64,000 nt of DNA, taken from the NCBI RefSeq assembly GCF_001949145.1, contig NW_019091358.1, positions 552,265 to 616,264 on the forward strand, given 5' to 3'. The DNA is from Acanthaster planci (Eukaryota > Echinodermata > Asteroidea > Valvatida > Acanthasteridae). The translations under genes were made by a program, and so were the position numbers. The notes under the pieces were generated by a model. The model had not been told where the DNA came from. It ran no database searches and was given only the letters and a program-made list of their open reading frames with translations. Below are positions 21,701 to 30,551 of the stretch, piece by piece. Every line of letters starts with the position of its first letter. Position 1 is the first letter of the stretch.

Positions 21701-22955
21701 TTCCTGGGGTCAAGCATTACCACACAATAGAAGAAAAGGTATTTAAATGAGCCTTAGTTTATTTAAATATTTAATTTATTGTGTGGTAATGCCTGACCTC
21801 AAGAAGGAGTATGGCATGTTGTATGGCAGGTCTGACTTTGACAAAAGCTAGCCCCCTAAATATATTCACTGAAGCAGCCACATTTTAAGCTTCAGGAATG
21901 TTGGTTTTCATCTTCATTCGGGCAATTTGTTTTCCCCAAAGTTTTTTTTAATGTACATGGCAACTGTAGTTGCCATGCCTTGTTAAAGGTCCCTAGTACT
22001 CCAGAAAAAGGCAGCATTTTTGTGGTAAACTGATACTTTTTCAACTGTAGTTCAGTTGTGTTTGATCCCTCAGCCTTGTGGATTCGGCATGAAAATGGAA
22101 GCATTTCCTTGCACTTTGCAGTATGCAGTACCATGTCAAGATAGTGGTGAAGATAAAACTTGCTTTGAGGGCAGTTGTGCGTCTTGTACCTATGCTCTTC
22201 CTTTCCCTCCATAATCACTCCATCATTTGTGTGTTTAGTCAGTCACCAGTCAGAGAGCAAGGGTGAATTCCTCTTTGTTGAGGAAACCAACCGAATGATA
22301 TCCTGATGCAGTCCAGGGAAGTGGATGGCTGTTTCCTTTGCTAAGGACAACTGGAACTCACCTGTCATAGACCCTGCCTCATCTCTTTTTACCATGCCGT
22401 GTGTCCGTGTATTTTTTGGTGACCTGTCAAAATCTTGATTGACTGCAACCAGCATTGATACTCATCATGATGTAGTATGAGCCATGTGTCCAAAATGGAG
22501 TAAAATGTTTATCTTCATTCACGTTTCACAATGGTCTAGCCTTGGCCCAGTCATGCCTGTAAGTAGGTGTAAGTTGGGGTTATTTCTGTCGTGGCATAAT
22601 GCTGGCACTTCCCCTATCAGTGGAAAAAAATATACTGCCAGATTATACACTTTGAGACACATCCAACAGATCTCCGAATCTCAAAAATAGCAAAGGGAAG
22701 GGGGCATGCTGTAAAGACCGCTAAATTGATCGAATGCAGAAGTTGTCATGTTGCTGTTGTACATTCATTCTTCAGGAGGAGGAATTACGGGAAATCATCG
22801 AGACCGGTCGCGCCATGGAGGACACCTACGGCCACTACTTTGACTACGTCATCATCCACTACGACCACGAAAGGGCCTACTCGGAATTGGTGGAGGAGAT
22901 TAACAGAATACAGCTGGAGCCACAGTGGGTTCCTCTCTCCTGGCTAGAAAGCTAG
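556..22955 (+). CDS. PALS1: PALS1/MPP5 MAGUK polarity scaffold, 3' eleven coding exons (5' end missing)
   Basis: Membrane-associated guanylate kinase of the p55 subfamily. In the known family it links the Crumbs tail (PDZ-SH3-GUK) to PATJ and LIN7 (L27 domains) at apical junctions of epithelia. Joined exons: 556-764, 3791-3868, 10893-11039, 12837-12998, 13673-13756, 14404-14603, 14981-15099, 15747-15911, 16542-16744, 21440-21550, 22776-22955. They give 552 residues with every splice phase compatible. Visible order: L27 region about 1-100, acidic linker 117-131, PDZ about 132-213 (PL-GAT carboxylate loop across exons 3/4), SH3 228-294, lysine-rich HOOK 295-345, GUK from about 350. The GUK P-loop is degenerate ([10 protein letters not shown]), as expected for a pseudokinase that binds phosphopeptides. 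The protein ends [10 protein letters not shown]; human PALS1 ends QWVPSTWLR. Human PALS1 is 675 aa, so about 120 N-terminal residues and the start codon lie left of the window. The first base of the first codon seen comes from an upstream exon. Confidence 0.95.
765..3790 (+). other. PALS1 intron, 3.0 kb
   Basis: Non-coding. Open frames here (for example 2774-3298) lack splice logic, family similarity and normal composition. It contains a dispersed repeat copy near 3650-3755, a T-rich run near 2730 and numerous ACATGT/TGTACA palindromes. Confidence 0.6.
3650..3755 (+). repeat. Dispersed repeat, copy 1 (pair with 4515-4625)
   Basis: The stretch around 3697-3740 (GGAATGATGGATAGCCCAAG, then TTGGTATGTTTTA) recurs diverged at 4572-4612 (GGAACGATGGATAGCTCAAA, then TTGGTATATTTTA). 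Weaker similarity extends upstream in both. The two copies sit in the same orientation on either side of exon 3791-3868. Family unknown. Confidence 0.55.
3791..3868 (+). CDS. PALS1: PALS1 exon b: second L27 segment
   Basis: A 78-base, phase 0 exon between TTGCGCTCTAG and AAG|GTAAGG. It encodes [20 protein letters not shown] then ETPEFK. It corresponds to the human region containing EGQELTALLNTPHIQ (L27C, LIN7-binding in the family). Short, but supported by both splice sites and by the correct frame joining its neighbours. Confidence 0.9.
4515..4625 (+). repeat. Dispersed repeat, copy 2 (pair with 3650-3755)
   Basis: Diverged direct copy of the 3650-3755 sequence, about 870 bases downstream. 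It shares the GATGGATAGC core and the TTGGTAT.TTTTA block. Origin (tandem duplication or interspersed element) cannot be decided from two copies. Confidence 0.55.
7447..7793. mobile_element. MITE with about 65-base terminal inverted repeats
   Basis: The left arm starts TTTAAAGAGCACCTTAAGGA and includes AAACATGTTTTCTGTGATTT and AAATAAATATGGAAGCAT. The right arm (about 7724-7793) is its diverged reverse complement, ending TTTTCCTTAGAGGGGCTCTT TAAA. No protein is encoded in the 210-base centre. Long arms and short length fit a non-autonomous DNA transposon or fold-back element. The superfamily is unresolved because the flanking duplication cannot be separated from the termini. Confidence 0.75.
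9982..10295. mobile_element. TTAA-flanked MITE (TTAACCCYAACAGT termini)
   Basis: The left end is TTAACCCCAACAGT and the right end ACTGTTAGGGTTAA (reverse complement TTAACCCTAACAGT). That gives 14-base inverted ends with one mismatch, both including the TTAA target of piggyBac-type transposons. The interior has subterminal inverted similarity around AGTACTCAGTACTAC. 314 bases, no coding capacity. Confidence 0.6.
10893..11039 (+). CDS. PALS1: PALS1 exon c: L27-PDZ linker and first PDZ strand
   Basis: 147 bases, phase 0, with acceptor TTTGCCCCACAG and donor CTG|GTAAGG. It begins [13 protein letters not shown], runs through an acidic linker ([15 protein letters not shown]) and enters the PDZ with [14 protein letters not shown]. 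Human PALS1 has TVKIVRIEKARDIPL at this place. The donor falls between PL and GAT of the PDZ carboxylate-binding loop. Confidence 0.93.
11040..12836 (+). other. PALS1 intron, 1.8 kb
   Basis: No coding exon or recognisable element seen. It includes a G-run GGGGGGGG near 11857 and a TGACGTCA palindrome at 12502. Ordinary intron. Confidence 0.55.
12837..12998 (+). CDS. PALS1: PALS1 exon d: PDZ core
   Basis: 162 bases, phase 0, between GATTTGTCAG and ATG|GTAAGG. It encodes [20 protein letters not shown] followed by [20 protein letters not shown] and so on. This is the most conserved piece in the window: SGLLHEGDE and LEING are near identical to human PALS1. In the family this groove binds the Crumbs C-terminal ERLI peptide. 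Confidence 0.96.
12999..13672 (+). other. PALS1 intron, 674 bases
   Basis: Intron between the PDZ exons. The reading frame stays open past the donor for some 35 codons (to 13106) but departs from the family at the GTAAGG donor, so the extension is not coded. Confidence 0.6.
13673..13756 (+). CDS. PALS1: PALS1 exon e: end of PDZ and PDZ-SH3 linker
   Basis: 84 bases, phase 0, with acceptor CATCTCTGACAG and donor CTT|GTAAGT. It encodes [14 protein letters not shown] (last PDZ strand; human has GTLTFVLIPS) and a polar linker ending KDTAL that leads into the SH3 domain. Confidence 0.93.
13757..14403 (+). other. PALS1 intron, 647 bases
   Basis: Intron between the PDZ-SH3 linker and SH3 exons. It contains a stretch with CAGTCCCTCACAGGTCCAAT and CACAAGTCC (13896-13925), one of the degenerate CACAAGTC-rich tracts of this window. 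Confidence 0.55.
14404..14603 (+). CDS. PALS1: PALS1 exon f: SH3 domain
   Basis: 200 bases between GCCCCCTCACAG and CAGCA|GTGAGT, ending in phase 2. It encodes [20 protein letters not shown] then [40 protein letters not shown] and SRSFQQ. ALYDY-like RAHFDYD, the tryptophan pair NWWQA and GLIPS mark a MAGUK SH3. The split glutamine codon is completed by the next exon. Confidence 0.96.
14604..14980 (+). other. PALS1 intron, 377 bases
   Basis: Short intron that splits a glutamine codon between the SH3 and HOOK exons. No element recognised. Confidence 0.6.
14981..15099 (+). CDS. PALS1: PALS1 exon g: HOOK region with polylysine
   Basis: 119 bases between GCTTGGACAG and AACG|GTGAGC. It completes the split Q and encodes [20 protein letters not shown] followed by a run of lysines ([10 protein letters not shown]) and YNANGN. 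Human PALS1 has REAMKQTIEEDKEP and NKKKRKKVLYNANKN here. The basic HOOK segment joins SH3 to GUK and may contact membrane or nucleic acid; that last point is inference. Confidence 0.94.
15100..15746 (+). other. PALS1 intron, 647 bases
   Basis: Intron that splits an aspartate codon. It contains a G-run near 15426. Nothing else recognised. Confidence 0.6.
15747..15911 (+). CDS. PALS1: PALS1 exon h: HOOK end and start of guanylate-kinase domain
   Basis: 165 bases between CACATCCCTGCAG and CCCC|GTAAGT. It completes GAC and encodes [20 protein letters not shown], then [44 protein letters not shown] and RPV.LIGP are diagnostic p55-MAGUK motifs. The lysine of a true GXXGXGK P-loop is absent, as in catalytically dead GUK domains. 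Confidence 0.95.
15912..16541 (+). other. PALS1 intron, 630 bases
   Basis: Intron that splits a histidine codon inside the GUK domain. No element recognised. Confidence 0.6.
16542..16744 (+). CDS. PALS1: PALS1 exon i: guanylate-kinase domain, NMP-binding part
   Basis: 203 bases between CGTTCTCCACAG and CAG|GTGAGT. It completes a histidine codon and encodes [53 protein letters not shown] and so on to NLHPQ. H-TSR, G.DY.F, F.EHGEFE and YGTS are the standard GMP-binding motifs retained in MAGUK GUK domains. Confidence 0.96.
17695..18266. mobile_element. piggyBac-like MITE, copy A (intact ends)
   Basis: Left end TTAACCACTTGCTGCCGG at 17695; right end CCGGCAGCAAGTGGTTAA finishing at 18266. This is a perfect 18-base inverted repeat including TTAA on both sides. 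TTAA targets and CC-starting termini are characteristic of the piggyBac superfamily. The 572-base body has no transposase and is clearly homologous to copies at 37387-37940 and, inverted, 30552-31148 (shared blocks such as TTTCAATAGG.GCCAGATTA and TTTTGTCCCCGGTGG). Confidence 0.85.
19945..20003. mobile_element. Short hairpin with TTAACCCTAAC ends (internally deleted MITE?)
   Basis: 59 bases reading TTAACCCTAACCCTCCTCA at the left and TGAGGAGTGTTAGGGTTAA at the right. These are near-perfect inverted repeats around a short loop. The ends resemble the 9982-10295 element (TTAACCCYAACA). It looks like a telomeric CCCTAA repeat at first glance, but only one and a half units are present and the symmetry is inverted. 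Confidence 0.55.
20690..20800 (-). repeat. Possible 3' tail of a LINE/SINE, minus strand
   Basis: Read on the minus strand, a unique part (ATATGGCCTTTGGCCATGAG) is followed by AAAATAATTAAAG and then an AAAGCAAAGCAAACCAAAGC simple repeat. A short repetitive tail after a GGCC-palindrome stem is common at retroposon 3' ends. No reverse transcriptase is recognised adjacent, so the call is weak. Confidence 0.3.
21440..21550 (+). CDS. PALS1: PALS1 exon j: guanylate-kinase domain, middle
   Basis: 111 bases, phase 0, after a 4.7 kb intron with acceptor TTTTTTACTGCAG. It encodes [20 protein letters not shown] and [17 protein letters not shown]. The length to the next exon matches human exactly (18 residues from RLR to EELREI). 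The donor AAG|GTTGGT is weak compared with the other donors of this gene. Confidence 0.92.
21551..22775 (+). other. PALS1 last intron, 1.2 kb
   Basis: Starts with the weak donor GTTGGT and contains the hairpin element 21684-21821. No coding exon recognised. Confidence 0.6.
21684..21821. repeat. Long imperfect hairpin (fold-back element)
   Basis: The left arm 21684-21728 (ends CAAGCATTACCACACAAT) is complementary, with a few mismatches, to the right arm 21778-21821 (starts ATTGTGTGGTAATGC). An AT-rich loop of 49 bases separates them. No target duplication or family assigned. It lies 130 bases downstream of a PALS1 exon. Confidence 0.65.
22776..22955 (+). CDS. PALS1: PALS1 exon k: end of guanylate-kinase domain and stop
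   Basis: Acceptor TTCATTCTTCAG, then [40 protein letters not shown] and a C-terminus [10 protein letters not shown] followed by TAG at 22953-22955. GHYFD and QWVP.W are typical ends of p55-MAGUK proteins. The coding part of PALS1 ends here. Confidence 0.95.
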   Translation, partial: EEELREIIETGRAMEDTYGHYFDYVIIHYDHERAYSELVEEINRIQLEPQWVPLSWLES

Positions 22956-23718
22956 AAAGGGGCCATGCCACCCAGGGACAGTTTTTCTCCCATCGTATGG
23001 CCAAAGCCTTGGGAGTTGCCTAAAGGGATCAAGTGCCTGTGACGATAAACATTTCAGTACAGAAACCTGTTGATTTGCTGTGGGCTTCACTGTGTGCAAC
23101 TACGGCAACAAGAATGCAGCTTGGGGTCCCTTTTGTGTCATTTTTCCCATCGAAGCGGTTTTACATGCTTTGGACTCAAGGGACTTCTGGCCAAAAGCAC
23201 GCTCTGATCATGTCCCATTATATGCACATCCGGCCAGAAAACGATCACAAACCACTTCACATATGCCAAGCAAGTGATTGCCTTCTTCTGGGTAAGGCTG
23301 TGTCCGACTTGCTTGGCTGCAGCTGGCAATAATGCACAAGTTTACAGGGAATGGCTGTGCTAGCTTATGGCGTCCATAGGTACATGTATAATTTCAAGCC
23401 ATAGCCAAGTAAATTTGAGAAGAGATCAGTCTTACAGCACCCTCAACTGTTTTATGCTCATAGTCAATCATTCAGATGCAATCTTTCATATACAGCAGGC
23501 ACAGGACTCTGGGGGTGCAATTTATACTCCACCACAACCCCTCCCAAAATTTTTTTCGTCGGCCTCACTCTGGTAAGGTCAGGAAACTTCATGGACCTTC
23601 CAGTGTACATGTATTTCTTCGACGAGGATTCCGTCTTCTGATGGGAGTGAAAAGAGGGTGGGCTTCAACGTGGGTGAGATTTTAAGACAGCTTCAAAGTG
23701 GCTGCCATGGCTTCAAGT

Positions 23719-23732
23719 GTTACCATGGCAAC
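23719..23732. promoter_or_regulatory. RFX X-box-like palindrome
   Basis: GTTACCATGGCAAC differs by one base from the symmetric X-box GTTGCCATGGCAAC bound by RFX factors. It sits about 760 bases past the PALS1 stop codon, so a role in transcription of PALS1 is uncertain. It could be an enhancer element or chance. Confidence 0.35.
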
Positions 23733-24812
23733 AAGCATTTCAACAAAATAAATCATCCTCTCCTTATGCAGAGTTTAAATCAATTGTATGACATGAAACT
23801 TGTGACTTCACCTCTGATCAAGGGTAAATTGTGAGGTGCTGCTTAACGGTTTGCAGAAAAGTGCTGAAGTACGTACAGTGTATATAGCAGAAAAATATGT
23901 GCTAAGCGTCGCTGGATTTGAAGACCAAGATATACTAGTTCCTTGACAGGCATGGCATTTCCCTGGTTACTTCACTACTTAAGGAATATTGCATACTGTA
24001 TATGATCACAGATGCCAAAAAATGAAGGTACTCTTTGCTATTAAGCTCGCTGTGAAAAAAAGCAGAAAGTGTTGGCTTCACACGAACATTGATGCTTCAA
24101 AAAGATCTTTACCATGACATTCAAAATTGTTTTTGGAACAAAAGCGTGCTGGCTCATTTCTGCCACTGCAATGGTTTTTTTGTCTTTGAATGAGGACTTT
24201 GTCTTGTCATCAATGTCAAGAGTAAATGCTTTCTTCTCTCTGCTGCTCTGGGAAATTTATGACCATAGCAAGCTCTATGAGTTGACAATTCAATTGTGGA
24301 CCCCACCATTTCTAATAAAAAATATTTTCCTGCAGGTTCTCAGAAATCACTAGGCGTGAAATTACCTGCTAGATTTGAATAAAGGTCACTGCATAATGCA
24401 TTTTTTGAAATTATGAAGTAAAGACCATTGCTCGTAATACCGGTACAGAGGCAAAACTCCAAGATCAACTACATCATTACTTTATAAGCAGCATTAAATT
24501 TCCAACTGAATATGCAATTACGGTTAGAACGGTGGTATTGGAAATGATTCCACTGCTATTAGTCAGTCTATCAGTGTGTATTTGAATTTCCTGATCAGTC
24601 CTGTCTGATCATCAATCAAGTTATGAAATATCATTGGGCAGAGCCGGCATGGAGCTTTCAAATGGTGTGAATCGCAGCTGCTCTTGAAATATTGAAGGAT
24701 GCAGCAGATTTAAAGAAAAGAGAAAGAAGAGTCATAGGTGATGACTCCGGACTTGATTTTTTAACGTGCGTGGAGGTCATAAAGACCCAGCCCTCAACAA
24801 ACAAGTAGGGGG

Positions 24813-25292
24813 TCAATCCTTGGTCTCAAAAGTGACCCTTACCACGATCTTTGTGGTGCAATCGGTGAAGAATGTGGTGGTAGGTCTCTTTACAAAGTTC
24901 GTATTCGACAGATAATCTGTTGAGAGATGTGTAAAGACAAAACACCACATTTCTGCCTGTATTCCCTCCCCCCACCTGGCTGTGGCCAATGGGATTGTGT
25001 CCGATGCATTTTGATATTCACCGGTGACATTCAGCGTACTGCAATCCCTCCCCAGTTTTCTTGAGCTGTAATCAGGCCATAAAATGAGGATGGTGTCATC
25101 AAGGTACCTGCAGGCCTGATAGAAGAGCACATTGTCCAAAGCATCTGTGGAGCTGAGCTGGTTAAAAAGCCCATCAGTTTGAGAAGATAGCTTTGCTCTT
25201 GGCAAGTGATGCAAGCGGTGCTCAACATAATTGAAGTTTGCTGTAACTGAAAGCGTCAAAAAGTTCAGAAATATGCCAATGTTGTCTTCCAT
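24813..25292 (-). pseudogene. Possible reverse-transcriptase fragment (YLDD-containing open frame)
   Basis: 159-codon open frame on the minus strand, inside the probable PALS1 3' UTR. It contains CRYLDDTILI, which resembles the YXDD catalytic core of reverse transcriptases as found in many invertebrate retroelement ORFs. Nothing else in it is diagnostic, and no neighbouring RT motifs or termini were found. It is either a short decayed retroelement piece or a chance match. Confidence 0.25.
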
Positions 25293-27968
25293 GATAGTCT
25301 GTGCTGCTAACTGATGGTATACTGGTCAGTTTTCCATTTCATTATATCTCCCTCAATGCCATTTCCAAAATGAGTTTGGGGTTGGAGCAAATTTCTTTAC
25401 ATTTCTTGAATCCTCACTCAAAGCTGGCCTACAACATGGAGACAAAATCTCCAGGAGAAGAAATTTTGAGACTAAGTTTCAGTAAACAGATATTTAAAAA
25501 TGGTACTAATAATGTATCAGGAATCAAATCAGTCTTGTACAGACATCTACGTATATATCACTTCAGCTGTACATGTTATCAGAATTCATTTGTAGCTATT
25601 GCTAAGTTATTATATATCTCCAGTAGACTGTTTGCCGTCTTCAACATGTACATGTATATCTGGTTTTGGCATTTATCTTTTTTTGTTCTTTTTTTGGTTA
25701 TGATTTGTTGTCAGTTGTAATTTAATTTGATAGACAGTAACAGTTAATTTGTACATAAAGTACCATTCATAACTGGTTCAGTGACAATGAACATAAATTA
25801 TTGCAACTCAATGTTTGCTTTAGTTGTAGAAAGTATAACCGGAACATTATTACAAAGCATAAATTTGAAGTATGTTTTCACTTTGTTCATTTGTAAAAGA
25901 CATTTGTTTAGGAACTCACTTATCCATGCCTTATAAGACTGTAACAGATAACCCACCACACTGTTCAGATTTGAACTAACTTCTTGTGCTCATTCTAAAA
26001 ACAACACATTTTCTTCGGAACGCATCTTTCGGGAAACCAACTCAAAGAAAACTGATCGTGCTTTGGCCAATAAACCTGTGATCGTTTTGGTCAATCTCCC
26101 TCAAGAAGTTGAATGAGATAAAACAGACATTTTCAACAGAAATGTATATACATATACGTATTTGCCAAAAATATTCAGTAATGTCAAGTTGACCATGAAA
26201 TTTTAATACCACCATGTTTGTTGTAAATGTAGGCTTTGTAATGTCTTCCAGTGCCTTACACAGTTTAACTACCAAAAGTTAACAAGATTACAAAACGAAA
26301 AAGAGAGAAAAAAAATTCACATAGTTTAATATGCATGTGCATGCCCACATTGTTGCACTATGGTTTTGCAGTTATATACTTATGTACGTTGTACATTACT
26401 GCCAGTCACTACTAATCTTATATAGGAAGCCCCTGAGGTTCAGAGTGTAGCAAAGCACTTTCATCCTCATCTTGTATGAAGTTTGACCAGTTTATTGTGT
26501 TTCCATTATGGTTGCTGCTGTGCTCATACAACTGCTCAATGTCATCTAAAATCCAGTGAACAATATGGTTGTTGCTTTTAAGTACTGTGTGTGTTTTAAG
26601 CCATCTGTTTTTCCCTCAACTGTGAAAAGGGAAAGCAGATAGAAAAAGGATCTCTTTGCTAAAACCAAAAGAGAACAGCATAAGTGCCTTACCAAAGTAT
26701 TGCTATCTCCTGGTTCTGCTGTCTTCAAATGCCCTGATGGGATCATGTGTCATTTTGGAGCTGTTCATAATTCTGACTTGGATAATGGATTTCCCTGGGA
26801 CCAGAATAGATTATGACTCAACTCTCAAATTGGTCCCGATGGGAATCTATCCTCCAAATGGAACAGAATGAAGCTATTATGATTTCCTGAAGTGACAAAA
26901 CATGTCTAATTTGGTAATGATGGCATTGAATCCACAGGACTGCAAGTGTTTCCACTTGAGCTGCAGTGTACATGCTTAATGCATCGCTCCCGCAAGGGAG
27001 TCATCTAGCCACTTTGATCTAGCTGTTGGGTGAAGAAGACTTCCTGTAACTTGTGCAGAAATCGGCAGTGTGGGCTGAAAGAGGGGCTGGGCTGGGTCAA
27101 AATATCACAAGTCGAAACTTTCCACTGGCTGTCCTGTTGCCGCATTGCACATGTGCATGCAAATGAACCTGGCCAGCATAATAACAGCGGTGCAGTTCCT
27201 GGAAATGGACCTGATATTCATGGAAAGTGGGCATCGGTTCCAGCAGTATGCTAGGCATTTTGAGCAGCTTGGAAGTTCCCCTTCTGCTGCCCAAATGCAG
27301 TCCTGTGGATGACGGATATAGGTCAACATGATACATGTATCATTCCTAAAGCGGAAAATGTGGTAGTGTGCAACGTACTGACAAATTTGTGAGGCATGTC
27401 ATTAAAAACCTACATATACGAAGCCAGACACATACTGCATGATTTGCTTTTTTCTCAATGCAGAAAGTTGGCATACCTACTAAATACAAGTACTGCAACT
27501 CAAGTGGACTTAAAAAGAGGTTTTTTTTATTAAAATACATGTATTTATCTTACAAAGAAATAATAAATAGAACATGTTTTGACATGGCATGTTCTTTTTT
27601 TGTATTCAAGTGTTTGTTGTTTGAAATGATCCCAGTTGGTTAATCATTTCACCATGCTTGATGGTAATTGAAATTTGATTGAGTGTTATTTATCCAGGTT
27701 GACAATGAACAGAATTGGCTAAAATTCTATTTCTACCAAATTTATGACACCAGTACATGTACTCCCAGAATTGAAGGGGCCTATTCCTCCTTATGAATTT
27801 TTTTTGGAATATTCAGGTTTGTTTGGTGTACCTTGGCTGATCTACATGTATGTGTAATTAATTTTTTAATGAACAGTATTCAGCTTAATTTTTTTATGCT
27901 ATTCAAAGATTAAAAAAATATTTCACAAGTATGGGGCTTGAATCAGAAAATCTGCATATATATTTGTA

Positions 27969-27974
27969 AATAAA
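27969..27974 (+). terminator. Candidate polyadenylation signal AATAAA
   Basis: AATAAA followed by a T-rich stretch (GTTTTTTCTTGG) and GTATTGTATTT. A plausible proximal polyadenylation site for PALS1. Confidence 0.35.
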
Positions 27975-28263
27975 GTTTTTTCTTGGAAGATTCGTATTGT
28001 ATTTTAAAGAAGAATTTATTCACATTTCATAAAGTTGTATTTCAAAGATGATCTGAGATTTCAGAACTGAGGATAAAATGGAGGCCGAAATGTGTTTGGA
28101 AAAAGACTATTTGAAGGATTGACAAAGATTTGACCAATGATAAATCAGCATTGGGACATGTTGTATTATGTAGTTGAGGGGCCATTCACATTAGTGTTTA
28201 GCTGTAAGATGTTTGTATAGACTGAGACTAATTTTGGTTTTCTGATATCTCAATTTTTATACC

Positions 28264-28269
28264 AATAAA
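28264..28269 (+). terminator. Candidate distal polyadenylation signal of PALS1
   Basis: AATAAA with a strong GT-rich downstream element (TGTTGCTTATGTGTTTGTCT) starting 25 bases later. This is the best match to a metazoan cleavage site between the PALS1 stop and the convergent WDR20 gene. Confidence 0.45.
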
Positions 28270-30551
28270 ATCAGTGCAGGCATTCTTTGAAAATGTTGCT
28301 TATGTGTTTGTCTTGTCAGCTTGTCGGGGGGGACTAGTGTTTCAGTTGAGTCCCTCACAAGTCCTTGACAAGTTCTTTCACAAGATCAGTCACAGGTAGC
28401 AGCGCGAACAATAGGAGGAATGATTATGTTAAAGTTCATTGATTAGCTTGTAACTTGTGACAGAAATTTATAAGGACTGGTGATGGGCATGACTATATCA
28501 TAGCTGGGGACAGGCAGAAGTCAACAAAGTGACCCCGCCAAAAAAAGAACCGATCCCCAGTAATGGCTCATCACATAATGTACATAGGCACTAGGAGGAG
28601 TATGGAAGCTTGGCTTGACGGCTGAGCATGCTCTTTTTGTCCAGCCTGTTACCGTGCTGAGGGGACAATATCTGTTGCTGAGAAATAAGAGACCAAGTTG
28701 TTTAGACAAAATTTGTCCCAATTAGGTTTTTTGTAACTACAGCTTGTGTGTTTCAGCAATCCCTACAACCACACAGAGGTGCAGCAAGTCCGTGTTTGCC
28801 AGTCCAAGTCAAGTCACAAGTCATTTGGTCCAATCACAAGTCAAGTCACAAGTTATTTAGTTAAGTCAAAACTGATAGTTAAAAGTTACAGGTTGGTGTA
28901 TGCATCAACAGGTAGAAAAGTGTGATTTCTCCGTTATCTTTCCAGCCTTTTATATCAAGGGTGTGCCTCCCAAGATGGAAAAGTCTTTAAATGGGCAAAA
29001 TACACAACTGTGTGACTGGCCTCTAATGCAGTGCGAGGGAAAGCATTTTGGGAACAGCACTCAACACTAGCAGACTGAAGTACAGGTACCAACTGTGGAA
29101 AAAAGGCCTGGATCCACAACCCCTTTTTTTGGGGGGGGGAGGGAGGTGTGCAAAATGTTCTATGGGGCCACAAAGTGTAGAAATTTCTTGATGGAAGCCT
29201 CTTGTGGCCATTCTGAGAGGTGAGGCTAAATATAAATATTCACATGCTTTTTGAAGGAAGTGAACTGAAATCCCCTTCCCCAAATCACTGTTTTTTTCAA
29301 AAACAAACATTTTCTGGGGAGGAAGGGGGCTGCCACTCTTGACAAGCCACTGCTTTTAGGCTCACCGAAGGTAACGGTAACTCATCACTCGTGGACATCT
29401 GCCTTTGTCCAATTTGAAAGTGTTCTAGTTACCATAATTTAGTATAGATGAAAGCATATTCAATAAACTATGTCATGCCCATGCCTGTGGAAAGAGAACA
29501 ATGTATCTCAAATAACTGCCTGGCAAAGACCGGTTGCACAATCACTCATCCTCAGCGACAAAAGACGAGACAAAACGAAGATCACTGGCTGTACTCCCTC
29601 CTCCTCATTCTCCACTTTATTGTCCACCATTCCCCCCAGATTTAAATAACCACCGACTGACTCCATATTTACATGAAAGGAAGGAGACACAGCCTGCATA
29701 ACCAACATGTAGTTTGGGCATTCTTCAAGCAAGCATGTTCACTCCTAAAAAGACATTATTTTCTTAAAAAATAATCATTTGAATTCTTTTTTTTTTTTTG
29801 AAAAATAGTCGAGTAAATTACATTGCTACATTAAAACACAATGTCATTCTCAGCTGAAACATTAGGAATACAGGATCAGTTACTTCCACAGAATTGTTGC
29901 CTAAGTACACTGACAAAAATCACATAAAATTATTCAAAAATTCAAGTATTTTTTGCACAAACAAATCCATTTCTTGCCTACTGCAAAAGAACTTCTTTTA
30001 ATAGAACATAAAGAAAGCAAAAAGTAACATCTGTGTCGATATGTTACATACAAAAGTGCAGTACCACACTGGTGGGATGGTTCGAACTTCCTTTTAGTAA
30101 AAAAAAATTTCTGGACTATTTGCATTTAAATTTTGGATTTTAAGTGCTTTCAGAATTGAATGTGGGATACATGTACATTCACTTGAAAACCTGATGAACA
30201 TAAAGACCAGTGAAACTTGGAAAAACGATTGGAAGCAGATATAAATTTACTTCATCCTGAAACCTGCACTATTTTGTTATTCAGCTATAAACTTCATTTC
30301 CTTTACTTGTCAAGACGGACTCAGCTTACAAAGTGGCAGCTGAGTGCATCACCAAGTCACATGACAAAATAACAGGAACATAAACAATGACAAAGGAAGG
30401 CTTCTATGAGACAGGTCCTTTGACAAACTTGTTATTTAGAGTTAATAGACTGTAAATGACTTACGATGGACTTCACAGAGTCTTGACTACATCTAGGGCT
30501 ATAGTTGAGAGCAACACAAGCCCCTGCAAGTCCATCACAGGTCACTGTATA

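Larger units (their letters stand above)
22956..28269 (+). other. Probable PALS1 3' UTR / downstream sequence
   Basis: Non-coding interval after the PALS1 stop, AT-rich from about 24000 onward. The best polyadenylation context is AATAAA at 28264 with a GT-rich block at 28294-28316. A second candidate is AATAAA at 27969. Shorter UTR forms are possible (AATAAA near 23746). Transcript extent is inferred, not seen. Confidence 0.4.

Noticed and set aside
25301-25720. 139-codon open frame downstream of PALS1
   Set aside because: AT-rich, no motif, adjacent to a doubtful RT fragment; likely random.
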